Positions 1 to 8,600 of a DNA stretch of 64,000 bases are shown in pieces. This DNA comes from CAWFXC01 sp963819735 (GTDB lineage Bacteria; Actinomycetota; Acidimicrobiia; IMCC26256; DASPTH01). The DNA lies in contig CAWFXC010000001.1 in NCBI GenBank assembly GCA_963819735.1, positions 496,001 through 560,000 on the forward strand, read 5' to 3'. Numbering within the stretch: position 1 is the first letter of the stretch; every line of letters starts with the position of its first letter. The notes beneath the pieces were generated by a model. The model saw nothing but the letters and a program-made list of their open reading frames with translations. It was not told where the DNA came from and made no database searches. Position numbers and translations under genes: made by a program.

Positions 1-850
1 TCGGACAAACCGAGACCGACCGCGACCGCGTACTGGAACGGCCCGCCGTTCACGTAGGTCAGGAACTGCTTGGCCGTCCGCACTGCGCTGACCAAGTCCG
101 GCGGTGCACACACCCAGCCGATCTTCCAGCCGGTGCACGAGAACGTCTTGCCCCCGGACGAGATCACCACCGTGCGGTCGCGCATGCCGGGCAACGTGGC
201 GAGGGGCACGTGCTCGCCGTCGTACACGAGGTGCTCGTAGACCTCGTCGGTCACCGCGAGGAGGTCATGCTCGACACAGACCCGGGCGATCAGCTCCAAC
301 TCGTCGCGCGAGAACACCTTCCCGGTGGGGTTGTGCGGTGAGTTCAGCGAGCACGAGGCGCGTGCGGGGCGTGATCGCGGCCACGAGCTCGTCGGGATCG
401 AAGGTCGAGTCGGGCGCGCGCAGCTGGACGACGCGTCGCTGCGCACCGGCCATCGAGATGCACGCGGCGTAGGAGTCGTAGTACGGCTCGAACGTGACGA
501 CCTCGTCGCCCGGCTCGCAGAGCGCGAGCAGCGCAGCGGCGATGCGCCTCGGTCGCGCCCGCGGTCACGAGCACTTCGTCGTCGGGGTCGTACTCGAGTC
601 CGTACCAGTGCCGCTGGTGCTCGGCGATCGCGGTGCGCAACTCGGGAATGCCCGGGCCGGGCGGGTACTGGTTGTGCCCCGAGCGGATCGCGGCCACTGC
701 GGCTTCGGTGACCTCCACCGGGCCGTCGGTGTCGGGAAAGCCCTGACCGAGGTTGATGGCACCGGTCGCCACCGCCAGCGCCGACATCTCGGCGAAGATC
801 GTGGTGCCGAAGCCGTGGAGCCGCGACGCGAGGAAGCGCGATTCGCCCAC
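1..850 (-). CDS. Class I/II PLP-dependent aminotransferase, 3' end outside window, two frameshifts
   Basis: Fold-type I aminotransferase, resembling kynurenine/DapC-like enzymes that move an amino group between an amino acid and a 2-oxo acid. The N-terminus has the family features INLGQGFPD and GHNQYPPGPGIPELRTAI, then VLVTAGATEA. Downstream frames carry the NSPHNPTGK segment and SGGKTFSCTGWKIGW, which holds the PLP lysine. The reading frame breaks near 547 and near 346. At each point removing one base restores the expected protein, so these look like insertion errors. GTG at 850 is the start, 1 base past the YjbQ stop, so the two are probably co-transcribed. The C-terminus lies beyond base 1. 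Confidence 0.85.
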
Positions 851-851
851 G

Positions 852-1253
852 TCAGCCGGCCACGAAGCTCAGGCGGACGTGACGCCGGGGGTTGTCGCGG
901 TTCAGGTCGACCAGTACGACGCTCTGCCAGACGCCGAGGAGGAGCTCGCCGTCGTGTACCGGTACCACGATGCTCGGGGCCACGATCGCGGGCAGGACGT
1001 GATCGGCCCCGTGGCCGGGCGAGCCGTGCGCGTGCCGGTAGCGATCGTCGCGTGGGAGCAGGCGCGCCAGCACGTCGACCAGATCGTCGTCGGACCGCGC
1101 GCCGGTCTCGATGATGGCGACCCCGGCCGTCGCGTGCGGGACGAACACGTTGCACAGGCCGTCGCCGCGCGGGCGGCAGAAGGCGCGCACGTCGTCGGTG
1201 AGGTCGACGACCTGCTCGCGCGACGTGTCGACGTCCAGGACCGTGGTCTCCAT
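852..1253 (-). CDS. YjbQ/UPF0047 family protein
   Basis: A 133-residue protein of the YjbQ family, small beta-rich trimers; some members have weak thiamine-phosphate synthase activity, but the cellular role is unsettled. Visible family features are CNVFVPHATAGVAIIE, HAHGSPGHGADHVLPAIVAPS and GVWQSVVLVDLN near the end. The conserved His and Glu residues are present and the length is normal. It starts at ATG 1253, about 40 bases after the CcdA stop, and runs into the aminotransferase. No thiamine gene is nearby, so a thiamine role is not supported by context. Confidence 0.85.
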   Translation of the reverse strand: METTVLDVDTSREQVVDLTDDVRAFCRPRGDGLCNVFVPHATAGVAIIETGARSDDDLVDVLARLLPRDDRYRHAHGSPGHGADHVLPAIVAPSIVVPVHDGELLLGVWQSVVLVDLNRDNPRRHVRLSFVAG

Positions 1254-1296
1254 CGTGGCGCGAGCCTAGAAGAGCCCGCCGGTCGTCGACGGCTGG

Positions 1297-2070
1297 TCAG
1301 CCGGCGTCGACGAGCCAGCCGAGGCCGTTGGCCCGCAGCACGTCGGAGATCCGGGCGGTCAGTGTGGGCAACGAGTCGGTGAGCAGGATGAGGCCGAACA
1401 CGGCGAGGATCGCCGCCGACACCAGTGTGATCGCGCGCGAGTGCCGCTTGAACCAGTCCATCGCGCGCGTCAACTTGCCCATGGCCAGGCCGACGGCGAG
1501 GAACGACACCCCGAGGCCGAGCGAATAGGAGACGAGCAACGCGGTCGAGTGCGCGATGTTCTCGCCTCCCGCGGCGAAACTGAGCACGGCGCCGAGGACC
1601 GGCCCGATGCACGGTGTCCATCCGAGCCCGAAGGCCGCGCCGGCCACGGGCGCCGCCACCGGCCCGAAGCGATCGAGGTGCGGGTGGAACCGGAACTCCT
1701 GGTACATGCGCGGGGTGGTGAGGAGTTGCGAACCCGCGAGGTAGAGCGCCATCAGGAGCACGAGACCGCCGGAGATCCGCGTGAGCGTCTCCTGGTTGCG
1801 GAACAACGCGCTGCCCGCGGTCGTGGTGATGAGGCCGAGCAGCACGAACACGACGGTGAACCCGAGCACGAACAGGCCGGTGTTGATCGCGATCCGCGTC
1901 AGGTAGTGGCGTTGGGCGTCGCGGATCTCGCCGACCGAGAGCCCGGTGATGAGGCTGAGGTAGCCGGGCACGATCGGCAGGACGCACGGCGAGAGGAACG
2001 AGATGATTCCCCCACCGAACGCGGTGAGCAGATAGAGGTTGCTGTTGACGCTCACGCCGATCAGGGCCAT
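1297..2070 (-). CDS. ccdA: CcdA-type cytochrome c biogenesis / thiol-disulfide membrane protein
   Basis: Integral membrane protein of 257 residues with about six hydrophobic helices. CcdA/DsbD-type proteins carry reducing equivalents from cytoplasmic thioredoxin across the membrane. The two conserved cysteine segments are visible: SFLSPCVLPIVPGYLS near residue 28 and LGWTPCIGPVLGAVLSFAAGG in the second half. It starts at ATG 2070, 42 bases after the DUF4430-like gene. It could be in the riboswitch-led transcript. If so it might supply reductant for exported cysteines of the two secreted proteins upstream, which is inference. No ResB/ResC or thioredoxin-like partner is adjacent. Confidence 0.9.
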   Translation of the reverse strand: MALIGVSVNSNLYLLTAFGGGIISFLSPCVLPIVPGYLSLITGLSVGEIRDAQRHYLTRIAINTGLFVLGFTVVFVLLGLITTTAGSALFRNQETLTRISGGLVLLMALYLAGSQLLTTPRMYQEFRFHPHLDRFGPVAAPVAGAAFGLGWTPCIGPVLGAVLSFAAGGENIAHSTALLVSYSLGLGVSFLAVGLAMGKLTRAMDWFKRHSRAITLVSAAILAVFGLILLTDSLPTLTARISDVLRANGLGWLVDAG

Positions 2071-2112
2071 AGAGGAATGAGCAGGATGGTACGGCCCGAC
2101 GGCCGGGCGTCG

Positions 2113-2943
2113 TCAGTCGGTGGGCGCCGACGCAACCCCTCGCCGCCGGCGCCGCAGCCAGTAGCCCACGCCGGCGACCGCAGCGAGGACCGCCACCACG
2201 ACGGCCACGCCCACCGGGGATCCGCTTCCCCCGCCGCCCGCGCTGCCGGCCACGGCCGGATCCCCCGACTGGTGACGGCGTTTCGCACTGGTCCCCAGCG
2301 CCTCGCTCCCCGCGGGTGCCGTTGTGGTGGTGGGAGAAGTCGTGGTGGCCGTTCCCGGGTTCGCGGTGTTGCCGCCGGGCGTCGTCGTCGCCGTGACGCC
2401 ACCGCCCGACAGGGGCGACGTGGGTGGCGTCGTGACCGGCGCGGCGGTGGGTGGCGGCGGTGCCGCGGTGGGCGGCGGCTCGCACCCCGCCGCGGCGCAG
2501 AACGACACGAACGCGGGCGCGGCGCCGGTGCCGTAGCGCCAACCCTCGACCGACCCGTCGGTGACGGTCGTGCTCGACGCGCCGCCTCGCGAGTACGTCC
2601 ATCCCGTCGCGCCGGGACCGGCGCGGTAGTAGGCCCAGTAGTCGCCGTTGGGGCCGGTCAGGCACGACGAATCAGCCGGATTGCCGACACCGTCGAGCGC
2701 ACACACCGCCGCGCCCTGGCCCGCGAACCCGTAGGTCACCGGGTTGGCGCCCGCGATCTGGAGCGCGGTGAGCCCGCTGATCGTGCCGCTGAAACAGATG
2801 GTCTGCGTGCGCGCGCCGCCACCGGCGTCGATCACGACGACGGCGCGCGCGCTGCAATCCTGCGCGGTGACGTCGGCGTGCGCGGTCCCGGTGGTCGCGA
2901 ACAACGCCGCGACCACCAGGAACACGCGTAGAGCGCGCGACAC
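2113..2943 (-). CDS. Secreted, membrane-anchored DUF4430-like (transcobalamin beta-domain-like) protein
   Basis: A 276-residue exported protein. Residues 1-24 are a signal peptide ending at AHA. Residues 25-145 resemble the DUF4430 module: a beta-hairpin start, then GDYWAYYRAG, a second Trp-rich strand pair and a VTDGSVEGWRYG close. Four or more cysteines suggest disulfides. A long Pro/Thr/Ser linker (about 150-235) leads to one transmembrane helix and an RRRRR stop-transfer tail, so the domain should stand off the outer face of the membrane. DUF4430 is the C-terminal domain of animal transcobalamin and intrinsic factor. The GTG start at 2943 follows the upstream stop by 3 bases, so the two are translated together. 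Confidence 0.75.
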   Translation of the reverse strand: MSRALRVFLVVAALFATTGTAHADVTAQDCSARAVVVIDAGGGARTQTICFSGTISGLTALQIAGANPVTYGFAGQGAAVCALDGVGNPADSSCLTGPNGDYWAYYRAGPGATGWTYSRGGASSTTVTDGSVEGWRYGTGAAPAFVSFCAAAGCEPPPTAAPPPPTAAPVTTPPTSPLSGGGVTATTTPGGNTANPGTATTTSPTTTTAPAGSEALGTSAKRRHQSGDPAVAGSAGGGGSGSPVGVAVVVAVLAAVAGVGYWLRRRRRGVASAPTD

Positions 2944-2946
2944 GGG

Positions 2947-4116
2947 TTACCCCGTGAACGCGGGCAGGACGGTGACCGCCTCCGCCGCGACCGCGACCGC
3001 GGTCGTCTCCGCACCCGGCACGACCGGGGTCACCGGCGCGACCGGCACGACCGGTTCGACGCACGTCGGCGCGCTGGCGACCGCGATCGGGAGCCACGAG
3101 CGCAGCAGCCCCTCGACGCTCTGCGAGGTCGCGAACGTGTTCACCGGCGGGAACGCGTCGTTCGGGCTGGCGACGCGACCGGCGTCGGCCGGCGGGCTGG
3201 TGAGTTGCTGCGACTCCAACCAGACGTCGGGGTCGACGTAGGGAGTCCCGGTGGCGGCCGGGTTGAGCACGTCACGCCAGCACGGGCTGGTCACGTCGTA
3301 GCCGGTCGCGGTGACGCCGAGGATCGCCTGCGCGGTCGAGTTGGGGTCACTCGCACCGAACGACTGCCACGAGCCGTTGGGCTGCAGATTCGCGGCGAAG
3401 AACCCGAGCGACTTGTGCACCGCGGGGTCGGTGGCGTCGGCGCCGCCCGCGACCAATCCCTCGACCGCCACCGCGGTGGTGTCGGTGTCGACGTCGGTGC
3501 CGGTCGGGTCGCCGGTGAAGTTCCAACCGCCGTTGGCCTGCTGGCCGGCCCGTACCGCGGCCAGGGCGGCCGGCGGCGGCGCACCGCACACCATCTTCTT
3601 GGCCAGGATTGCGTAGAGCGTGTCGCTGAACGTCCCGAACGACGCGGTGTTCGCGCCGCACCCGGAGTCGAGCATCGCCTCGAGATTCACGGGACTGCCG
3701 TCGCCCGCGGCGTCGAACGCGGCGGGGTCGAGGCCGAGCGGGCCCGCGCTGAGCATGATGGTCTTCGCCGCCGCTCCCGCGGTCGTGATCGTCGCCGCGT
3801 AGGCGTCGAGCGCGTTGAGCGGGGTGGGACCGGAACCGCCGAAGGCCAACGCGGCGAGCGCGTCGTGCGCTTCCGTGGTGCTCCACGTGGAGCCGGTCTG
3901 GGCCTGTTCGGCAATCGCCAGCGACGCGTCACGGGTCTCGAAGCCCGGGAACCCCGAGATCTCGAACCCGCCGTCGGGCTGTTGCTGGGTCTTCAACCAC
4001 GTGACCGCGTTGACGGCGGTGGTCGCGGTGTCGGCGGCACCCGCCGTTGCCGACAGTACGAGGAGCGCGACCGCGAACGTGCTGGCGCACGCCACGGCAC
4101 GACGAACGTGCATCAT
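2947..4116 (-). CDS. Secreted alpha-barrel protein with prenyltransferase/squalene-cyclase-like repeats (transcobalamin alpha-domain-like)
   Basis: About 389 residues. The MMHVRRAVACASTFAVALLV stretch starts a signal peptide ending near AGA. The mature part has repeated QxxxGG(W/F) helix-pair motifs: WLKTQQQPDGGFE, GQQANGGWNF and NLQPNGSWQSFG, typical of alpha6/alpha6 barrels of the terpene cyclase/transcobalamin fold. No DxDD cyclase motif is seen, so it is not an obvious terpene cyclase. The start is ATG 4116 because GGAGG lies 5 bases upstream; the longer open frame runs into the riboswitch. A cobalamin riboswitch sits just upstream, which argues for a corrinoid-binding role. That role is inferred, not shown. 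Confidence 0.75.
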   Translation of the reverse strand: MMHVRRAVACASTFAVALLVLSATAGAADTATTAVNAVTWLKTQQQPDGGFEISGFPGFETRDASLAIAEQAQTGSTWSTTEAHDALAALAFGGSGPTPLNALDAYAATITTAGAAAKTIMLSAGPLGLDPAAFDAAGDGSPVNLEAMLDSGCGANTASFGTFSDTLYAILAKKMVCGAPPPAALAAVRAGQQANGGWNFTGDPTGTDVDTDTTAVAVEGLVAGGADATDPAVHKSLGFFAANLQPNGSWQSFGASDPNSTAQAILGVTATGYDVTSPCWRDVLNPAATGTPYVDPDVWLESQQLTSPPADAGRVASPNDAFPPVNTFATSQSVEGLLRSWLPIAVASAPTCVEPVVPVAPVTPVVPGAETTAVAVAAEAVTVLPAFTG

Positions 4117-4163
4117 CTCTGCCTCCACGACCCCGTTCCACGAGGGTCTTGCTGTTGTGCCGC

Positions 4164-4183
4164 CCCGAAGCGGCTCCTTCGGG
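4164..4183 (-). promoter_or_regulatory. Hairpin between riboswitch and start codon
   Basis: Inverted repeat with arms CCCGAAG (4164-4170) and CTTCGGG (4177-4183) and a 6-base loop, lying between the aptamer and the GGAGG ribosome site at 4122-4126. It could be part of the expression platform. There is no U-tract after it, so translational control is more likely than a classic terminator. Confidence 0.45.
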
Positions 4184-4194
4184 AGCACCGGTGG

Positions 4195-4330
4195 CCCGGT
4201 CAACAGCGGCAGGTAGCCTGGCTCACGGAGTGCGGCGGGTAACCGCAGAGCCGCTCACAGTTGCGGGTCAGCGTCGGTCTCGCACCGACTTCCCCCGTCC
4301 CGGGCCGGAACCCAAGGACCGCACGCAACA
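4195..4330 (-). promoter_or_regulatory. Cobalamin (adenosylcobalamin-class) riboswitch
   Basis: Read on the minus strand, the conserved core is present in order: GGGAAGTCGGTGCGAGACC, then CTGACCCGCAACTGTGAG, a GCGGC/GCCGC stem, and the B12 box GAGCCAGGCTACCTGCC at about 4206-4222. These match the known GGGAA..GGTG..CC..CTG.CCCGCAACTGT and AGYCAGG..ACCTGCC elements. Orientation places it in the 5' leader of the secreted alpha-barrel gene (start 4116), not of the divergent ECF operon. Edges are approximate because the outer P1 stem is not conserved. Known members switch genes off when cobalamin is plentiful. Confidence 0.93.
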
Positions 4331-4373
4331 TCCGGGTTGCGCGCAACCGCTGTCGAGAGAGCACCCTAGAGAC

Positions 4374-5506
4374 GTGACCAGCACTGCGCAAACTCTGGGC
4401 GCGGCCACTGATCGCCGTCCTGCCGATCGCCAACCGTCGGGCGTGGCCGCACCCGCGACGTGGCACGCCGGCGTCTGGTTGGTGTGGGCACTTTCGGCCG
4501 CCGCGTGCATCGAGCTCGCGCCGAGCCCGGTCTACGTGGCCCTGGTGATCGGCATCGCCGCCCTCGCGGTGTCGGTGCACGCCCGGCCGGGCCCGTATCG
4601 CGCGCGCGTTCCCGATCCTGATCGGGGTCGGAGTGCTGTTCGCCGTGGTGCGCATGCTCCTCACCGCCGCGACCACCCACGGGCTCGGTCAGGTGTTGTT
4701 CACGACGCCCCACTTCGGGCTCCCGCAGCTGCTCGGCGGCTTCACCGTCGGCGGAACGGTCGAGCTCCCGGTCGTCCTCCAGTCGCTCGCCGAGGGATTC
4801 GCCATCGTCGGCGTGATGGCGGTGTTCGGCGCCTTCAACGCGGTCGTCTCCCACTCGGAGCTCGTGCAGTCGACCCCCCGGGCCTTCTACGAGGTCGGGC
4901 TGGTGGTCGTGGTCGCGCTCGCGTTCGTGCCGTCGACGCTCTCGTCCATTCGCGACGTGCGCGACGCCGACCGCGCCCGCACCGGCGGCCGCGTCGTGCG
5001 CCGGGGCCGGCTGCTGCGCCAGATCGTGCCCGTGCTCGAGTTGGGGCTCGAGCGGGCGGTCACCCTCGCCGAGTCGATGGACGCGCGCGGCTTCGCGCGC
5101 GCCGGCGCCGCGCCGCGCGACAAGGCCGCCGGCTGGTGGGGCGTCGGCGTCCCTGCTCGCGCTCGGCGGCGCGTTCGTCGCGCTGATCGGGCAGTCGAAC
5201 TCGGTCGCCGCCGTCCTCGGCCTCGGCGGCGCGCTCGGGCTCGGCGCCGCGATCCTGCTCGCGTCGTCCGGCACGCGCCGTGTGCGGTACCGCCCGCGTT
5301 CGATGACGATGATCGACTGGTTGATCGCGGCGGCAACGTTGCTCGCGCCCGCCGCGTTGGCGTTGTGCTCGGTGTTCGGCGATGCCAGCCTGATCTGGTT
5401 CGCGAGCCCGTTGCGGTGGCCCGCGCTCCACGTGCTCCCGGTGCTGGCCCTGCTGCCCCTGCTCGCGCCGGTCGGCATCCGGGCGAAGGCGGGATCCCGG
5501 TCGTGA
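4374..5506 (+). CDS. ECF transporter T component (EcfT), two frameshifts
   Basis: Membrane scaffold of an energy-coupling factor importer, joining the substrate-binding S protein to the ATPase. It has several hydrophobic helices and the diagnostic Ala-Arg-Gly coupling motif ESMDARGF near 5075-5100, plus an earlier ARTGG segment. The protein starts in one frame at GTG 4374, moves to a second near 4603 (HARPGPYR to FPILIGVGVLFAVVRML) and to a third near 5145. Removing one base at each point restores continuity. It ends at TGA 5506 with a 4-base overlap onto the ATPase gene. It is divergent from the riboswitch-controlled genes across about 40 bases. Confidence 0.85.
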
Positions 5507-7085
5507 GCGCCATCTCGTTCCGCAACGTGTCGTTCGCCTATCCGGTTTCCGCCGGCACCGCGCTCGACGGCATCGACCTCGACGTCGAACCGGGTGAGGT
5601 CCTGCTCGTGGTCGGCGCGTCGGGTTCGGGCAAGAGCACGCTGCTGCGCGGCGCGAACGGGCTCGTCCCCCACGCCAGCGGCGGTCGCTTCGGCGGCGAC
5701 GTCGTCGTGTTCGGACGCTCCACCGCTCGCACCATCCGCGCGAGCTCGCCGACGTCGTCGGCTTCGTCGCGCCAGGATCCCGAGTCGCAGTTCGTCGTCG
5801 ACCACGTCGAACGCGACGTCGCGTTCGTGCTCGAGAACCTCGGCTTCTCCCAGGAGGCGATGCGTCGCCGGGTCGAGGAGACGCTCGACGCGCTCGGCAT
5901 CGCCCACCTCCGCGACCGCGACCCGGCGCACGCTGTCGGGCGGCGAGCGTCAGCGGTGCGCGATCGCGGGTGCGCTTGGCGGCGGCGCCGTCGGCCCTCG
6001 TGCTCGACGAGCCGACGTCGCAGCTCGACCCGCAGGGCGCCGACGACGTGCTCGCCGCGCTCGCCCGCCTCAACGCCGATCTCGGCACCACCGTCGTGCT
6101 GGCCGAGCACCGGCTCGAACGCGCCGCACCGCTCGCCGACCGCGCCGTGCTCGTCGACGGCGGAACGCGTCGGGGTCGCCGGCCGCGCCGGGCGCGGTGC
6201 TCGCCGACTACCCCGGCGCGCCGGCGTGACCCGGCTCGGCCGGCTGCTCGGGCTGGGATCCGCCTCCGCTCACCGTCCGCGACGCGCGCGGCGCTCGCGG
6301 CGCGTCAGGCCGTCGACCTTCCTGCGCCGACGCCGGTACCGGCCGAGCGCGCCCCGCGCCGGGCGACACGCTGCTCGAGGCACGCGCGGCTCCGGGTCGC
6401 GCTCGGCGGCCACGCGGTGCTGCGCGGGCATCGACCTCGAGCTGCGCGCCGGCGACGTCATCGCGCTCTTCGGCCGCAACGGGTCGGGGAAGACGACGCT
6501 GCTGCGCGCGCTCGCCGGGCTCCTCGACGCCGAGCAGCGGCTCCGTGGTGCGGCACGGCGCGCGCGTCGCGTACGTGCCCCAGGACCCCAACACGCATGC
6601 TGTTCTCGCCGACCGTGCGCCGCGAGCTCGAGGAGACGCTCCGGCTGCTCGGCCGCCCCGATCACGGCGCGGTCGACGCCTGGCTCGACACGCTGCACCT
6701 CACGCAGCTCGCGACTCGCCATCCGCGCAGCCTCTCGGGCGGCGAGCGTCAACGCGTCGCCATCGCCGCGGTCGCGGTCGGCGGCGCGCCGGTGCTGCTG
6801 CTCGACGAGCCGACCCGCGGCATGGACGCACCGTCACGCGCCGCGCTCGAACACGCGGTGCGTGCCCACGCCGCGAACGGCGGCGCGGTGGTCCTCGCCA
6901 CCCACGACGTCGAGCTCGCGGCGCGCAGCGCGACCCACGCGGTCGTCCTCGGCGACGGCGACATCGTCGCCGACGGCATCGCCCGCGAGGTGCTCGCCGG
7001 TTCGCTGTTCGCACCGCAGGTGCTGCGCGTGCTGCCGCCGTTCCTCACCGTCGAGGAAGTCGAAGCGGAGCTGGCCGCCCGATGA
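5503..7085 (+). CDS. ECF transporter ATPase with two fused ABC domains (EcfA-A), several frameshifts
   Basis: About 525 residues when frames are joined; two ABC ATPase domains in one chain. Domain 1 has Walker A GASGSGKST, signature LSGGERQRC and Walker B LVLDEPTSQLDP. Domain 2 has Walker A GRNGSGKTT, signature LSGGERQRV and Walker B VLLLDEPTRGMD. Most ECF systems use two separate ATPases; fused forms are known (YkoD-like). The frame changes near 5720, 5770, 5937 and 5979 and several times between 6170 and 6610, each repaired by removing about one base. It overlaps its neighbours by 4 bases on both sides, so T, A and S are one operon. Confidence 0.88.
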
Positions 7086-7920
7086 GTGTCGTGATCGGCA
7101 CGGCGCGTTCGACGGCAACCACCGGGTCGCCGGTGGCGCGCGATTCCTGCGGCCGGCGTCGTCTACACGTTGATGGTCGTCGTCGGCGCGGCCGCGTTCC
7201 TCTACCCGTTCTGGCTGCCGGCGACCGCGCTCACCGAGCCAGGCCCACACCGGCGACGCGCCGCTCGTGGCCGCGCTCGTCGGTGCGCTGGTCGTCGCCG
7301 CGGTGATGCTCGAGGTCCGCCGGGGCACGATGAACGGCGCGACCGTCGCGCTCCTCGGCATGCTCGCGGCGTGCGCCGGACTGCTGCGGCTGATCGACCT
7401 CCCCGGCGGCGGCAGCGGGATCTTCTTCCTCGTCGTGCTCGCGGGCGCCGCGTTCGGGCCCGCGCTTCGGACTGCTGCTCGGCCTGTGCGCGATGGCGGT
7501 GTCGGCCGTCATCACCGGCGGCATCGGGCCGTGGCTGCCGTTCCAGATGCTCGCGCTCGGCTGGATGGGCGCTGGCGCCGGCCTGCTCGGCGAGCGTCAC
7601 GCGGCGGCTCGATCCGCGCGTCGAGGTCGTCGTGCTCGCCGCGTACGGCTGGGTGTGGGGCTTCCTCTACGGCGCGATCATGAACCTCTGGTTCTGGCCG
7701 TTCGAACGCGGCGGCGCGCTCGACTGGCGCCCCGGGCTCGGCTTCACCGCCGACGCTGCACCACTACTGGCAGTTCTACGTGGCGACCTCGCTCGGGTGG
7801 GACGCCGCCGCCGCGGTCACCAACGCGGTCCTCATCCTGGTGGTCGGCGTCGTGCTCATGCGCAGCCTCCGCCGGTTCGCGCACCGCCTCGACCCCGCGG
7901 TCGAGTTCGATCCCGCCTGA
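7082..7920 (+). CDS. ECF transporter S (substrate-binding membrane) component, several frameshifts
   Basis: About 280 residues with roughly six membrane helices when frames are joined. Readable stretches include YTLMVVVGAAAFLYPFWLPA, MAVSAVITGGIGPWLPFQML, YGWVWGFLYGAIMNLWFW and TNAVLILVVGVVLMRSL. Size, topology and position after T and A identify an S component. Substrate cannot be read from the sequence. The next-door cobalamin riboswitch and transcobalamin-like pair make a corrinoid a reasonable guess. Single extra bases break the frame near 7145, 7230, 7470, 7600 and 7760. The true stop is TGA 7918-7920, 18 bases before the convergent small gene. Confidence 0.8.
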
Positions 7921-7938
7921 GCAACATCGGCGTCCGCG

Positions 7939-8109
7939 TCAGCGTTCGGGGAACAGCTCGCCGAGCATCTCGTGCAGCGCCGCCCGCCCCTCGGCCGTGG
8001 TCACGTCGCCGACGAACACCGCGGCGCGTCGGCCCGAGGCCTCGATCTCCTGCGCGACCGTCCCGAGCGCGGCCGCGTCCGTGCCGACGAGCACCACGAC
8101 CGCGTCCAT
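7939..8109 (-). CDS. Small 56-residue protein resembling an SDR N-terminus
   Basis: Starts MDAVVVLVGTDAAALG and ends GELFPER. It reads like the first beta-alpha-beta of a short-chain dehydrogenase/reductase, with G..D..ALG in place of TGxxxGxG and a VGDV strand end. It stops before any NNAG or YxxxK region, so it cannot be a complete enzyme. The ATG overlaps the stop of the MauE-like gene (TGATG), implying coupled translation. It could be a remnant or a small partner of the membrane protein. The coding call rests mainly on this overlap and on clean codon structure. Confidence 0.55.
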   Translation of the reverse strand: MDAVVVLVGTDAAALGTVAQEIEASGRRAAVFVGDVTTAEGRAALHEMLGELFPER

Positions 8110-8600
8110 CACGTGCGGGCCACCAGGACCGCCGACACTCCCGCGAGGCCCAGGCCCACCACCAAGGTCGCCGCGAGCGCGCTCGGCTGCTGCATCGTCG
8201 CCGCGCCGGTCGCCACCAGGGCGAGCACGAGGAACCACGTGTTGCGCAGCAACGCACCGACCGACAACGCCCGATCGTTCGATGCCGTGCCGAAGCAGTT
8301 GCACGGTCGCCGATCGTGCTCGAGCAACCGCCGGAGAACGACGGCGGTGAACACCGCGAACGCCCCGAGGGCCAGATAGCTCGGCCACGCGGCGTCGACC
8401 AACAGCAGCAGGAGCGCGAGCACGATCTCGGCCACCGGCAGCAGCACCGCGGCCGCGATCGCGACCGATGGCGACCACTTGCGCTCCTCGCGGTACGTGC
8501 GCGCCAGTTGGCGCACCACGAGCAGCTTCCCGACTCCCGACGCGAGCAGGATCAACGCGACGACGACGCGCGCTGCGATCGCGACGTCGTTGATGCTCAT
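8109..8600 (-). CDS. MauE/DoxX-like redox-associated membrane protein
   Basis: A 163-residue protein with four predicted membrane helices and the MauE-type PCNCFG cysteine motif after helix three. MauE is needed for disulfide-rich methylamine dehydrogenase maturation. Many actinobacterial homologues have no such substrate and are thought to handle thiol redox. ATG 8600 directly abuts the stop of the flavin reductase gene, so the three minus-strand genes from 9110 down form one unit. Homology is clear from motif and topology; the substrate is unknown. Confidence 0.82.
   Translation of the reverse strand: MSINDVAIAARVVVALILLASGVGKLLVVRQLARTYREERKWSPSVAIAAAVLLPVAEIVLALLLLLVDAAWPSYLALGAFAVFTAVVLRRLLEHDRRPCNCFGTASNDRALSVGALLRNTWFLVLALVATGAATMQQPSALAATLVVGLGLAGVSAVLVART

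Noticed and set aside
902..2665. A 587-codon open frame on the minus strand
   Set aside because: It runs across YjbQ, CcdA and the DUF4430-like gene in a different frame, is Arg-rich, and has no family likeness. It is a high-GC shadow.
2947..4116. Squalene-hopene or terpene cyclase
   Set aside because: Repeats fit that fold, but no DxDD acid motif is present, it has a signal peptide and a B12 riboswitch.
4326..4373. A second riboswitch for the ECF operon
   Set aside because: The conserved cobalamin core reads on the minus strand only. The remaining 48 bases are too short for an aptamer on the plus strand.
4366..5931. A 521-codon minus-strand frame over the ECF genes
   Set aside because: It is opposite to clear EcfT and EcfA motifs, with shadow-type composition (Arg, Ala, Asp).
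5503..7920. ECF genes as true pseudogenes
   Set aside because: Protein signal continues across every break with intact Walker, signature and ARG motifs, and all breaks are repaired by removing a base. Sequencing insertion is the simpler reading.
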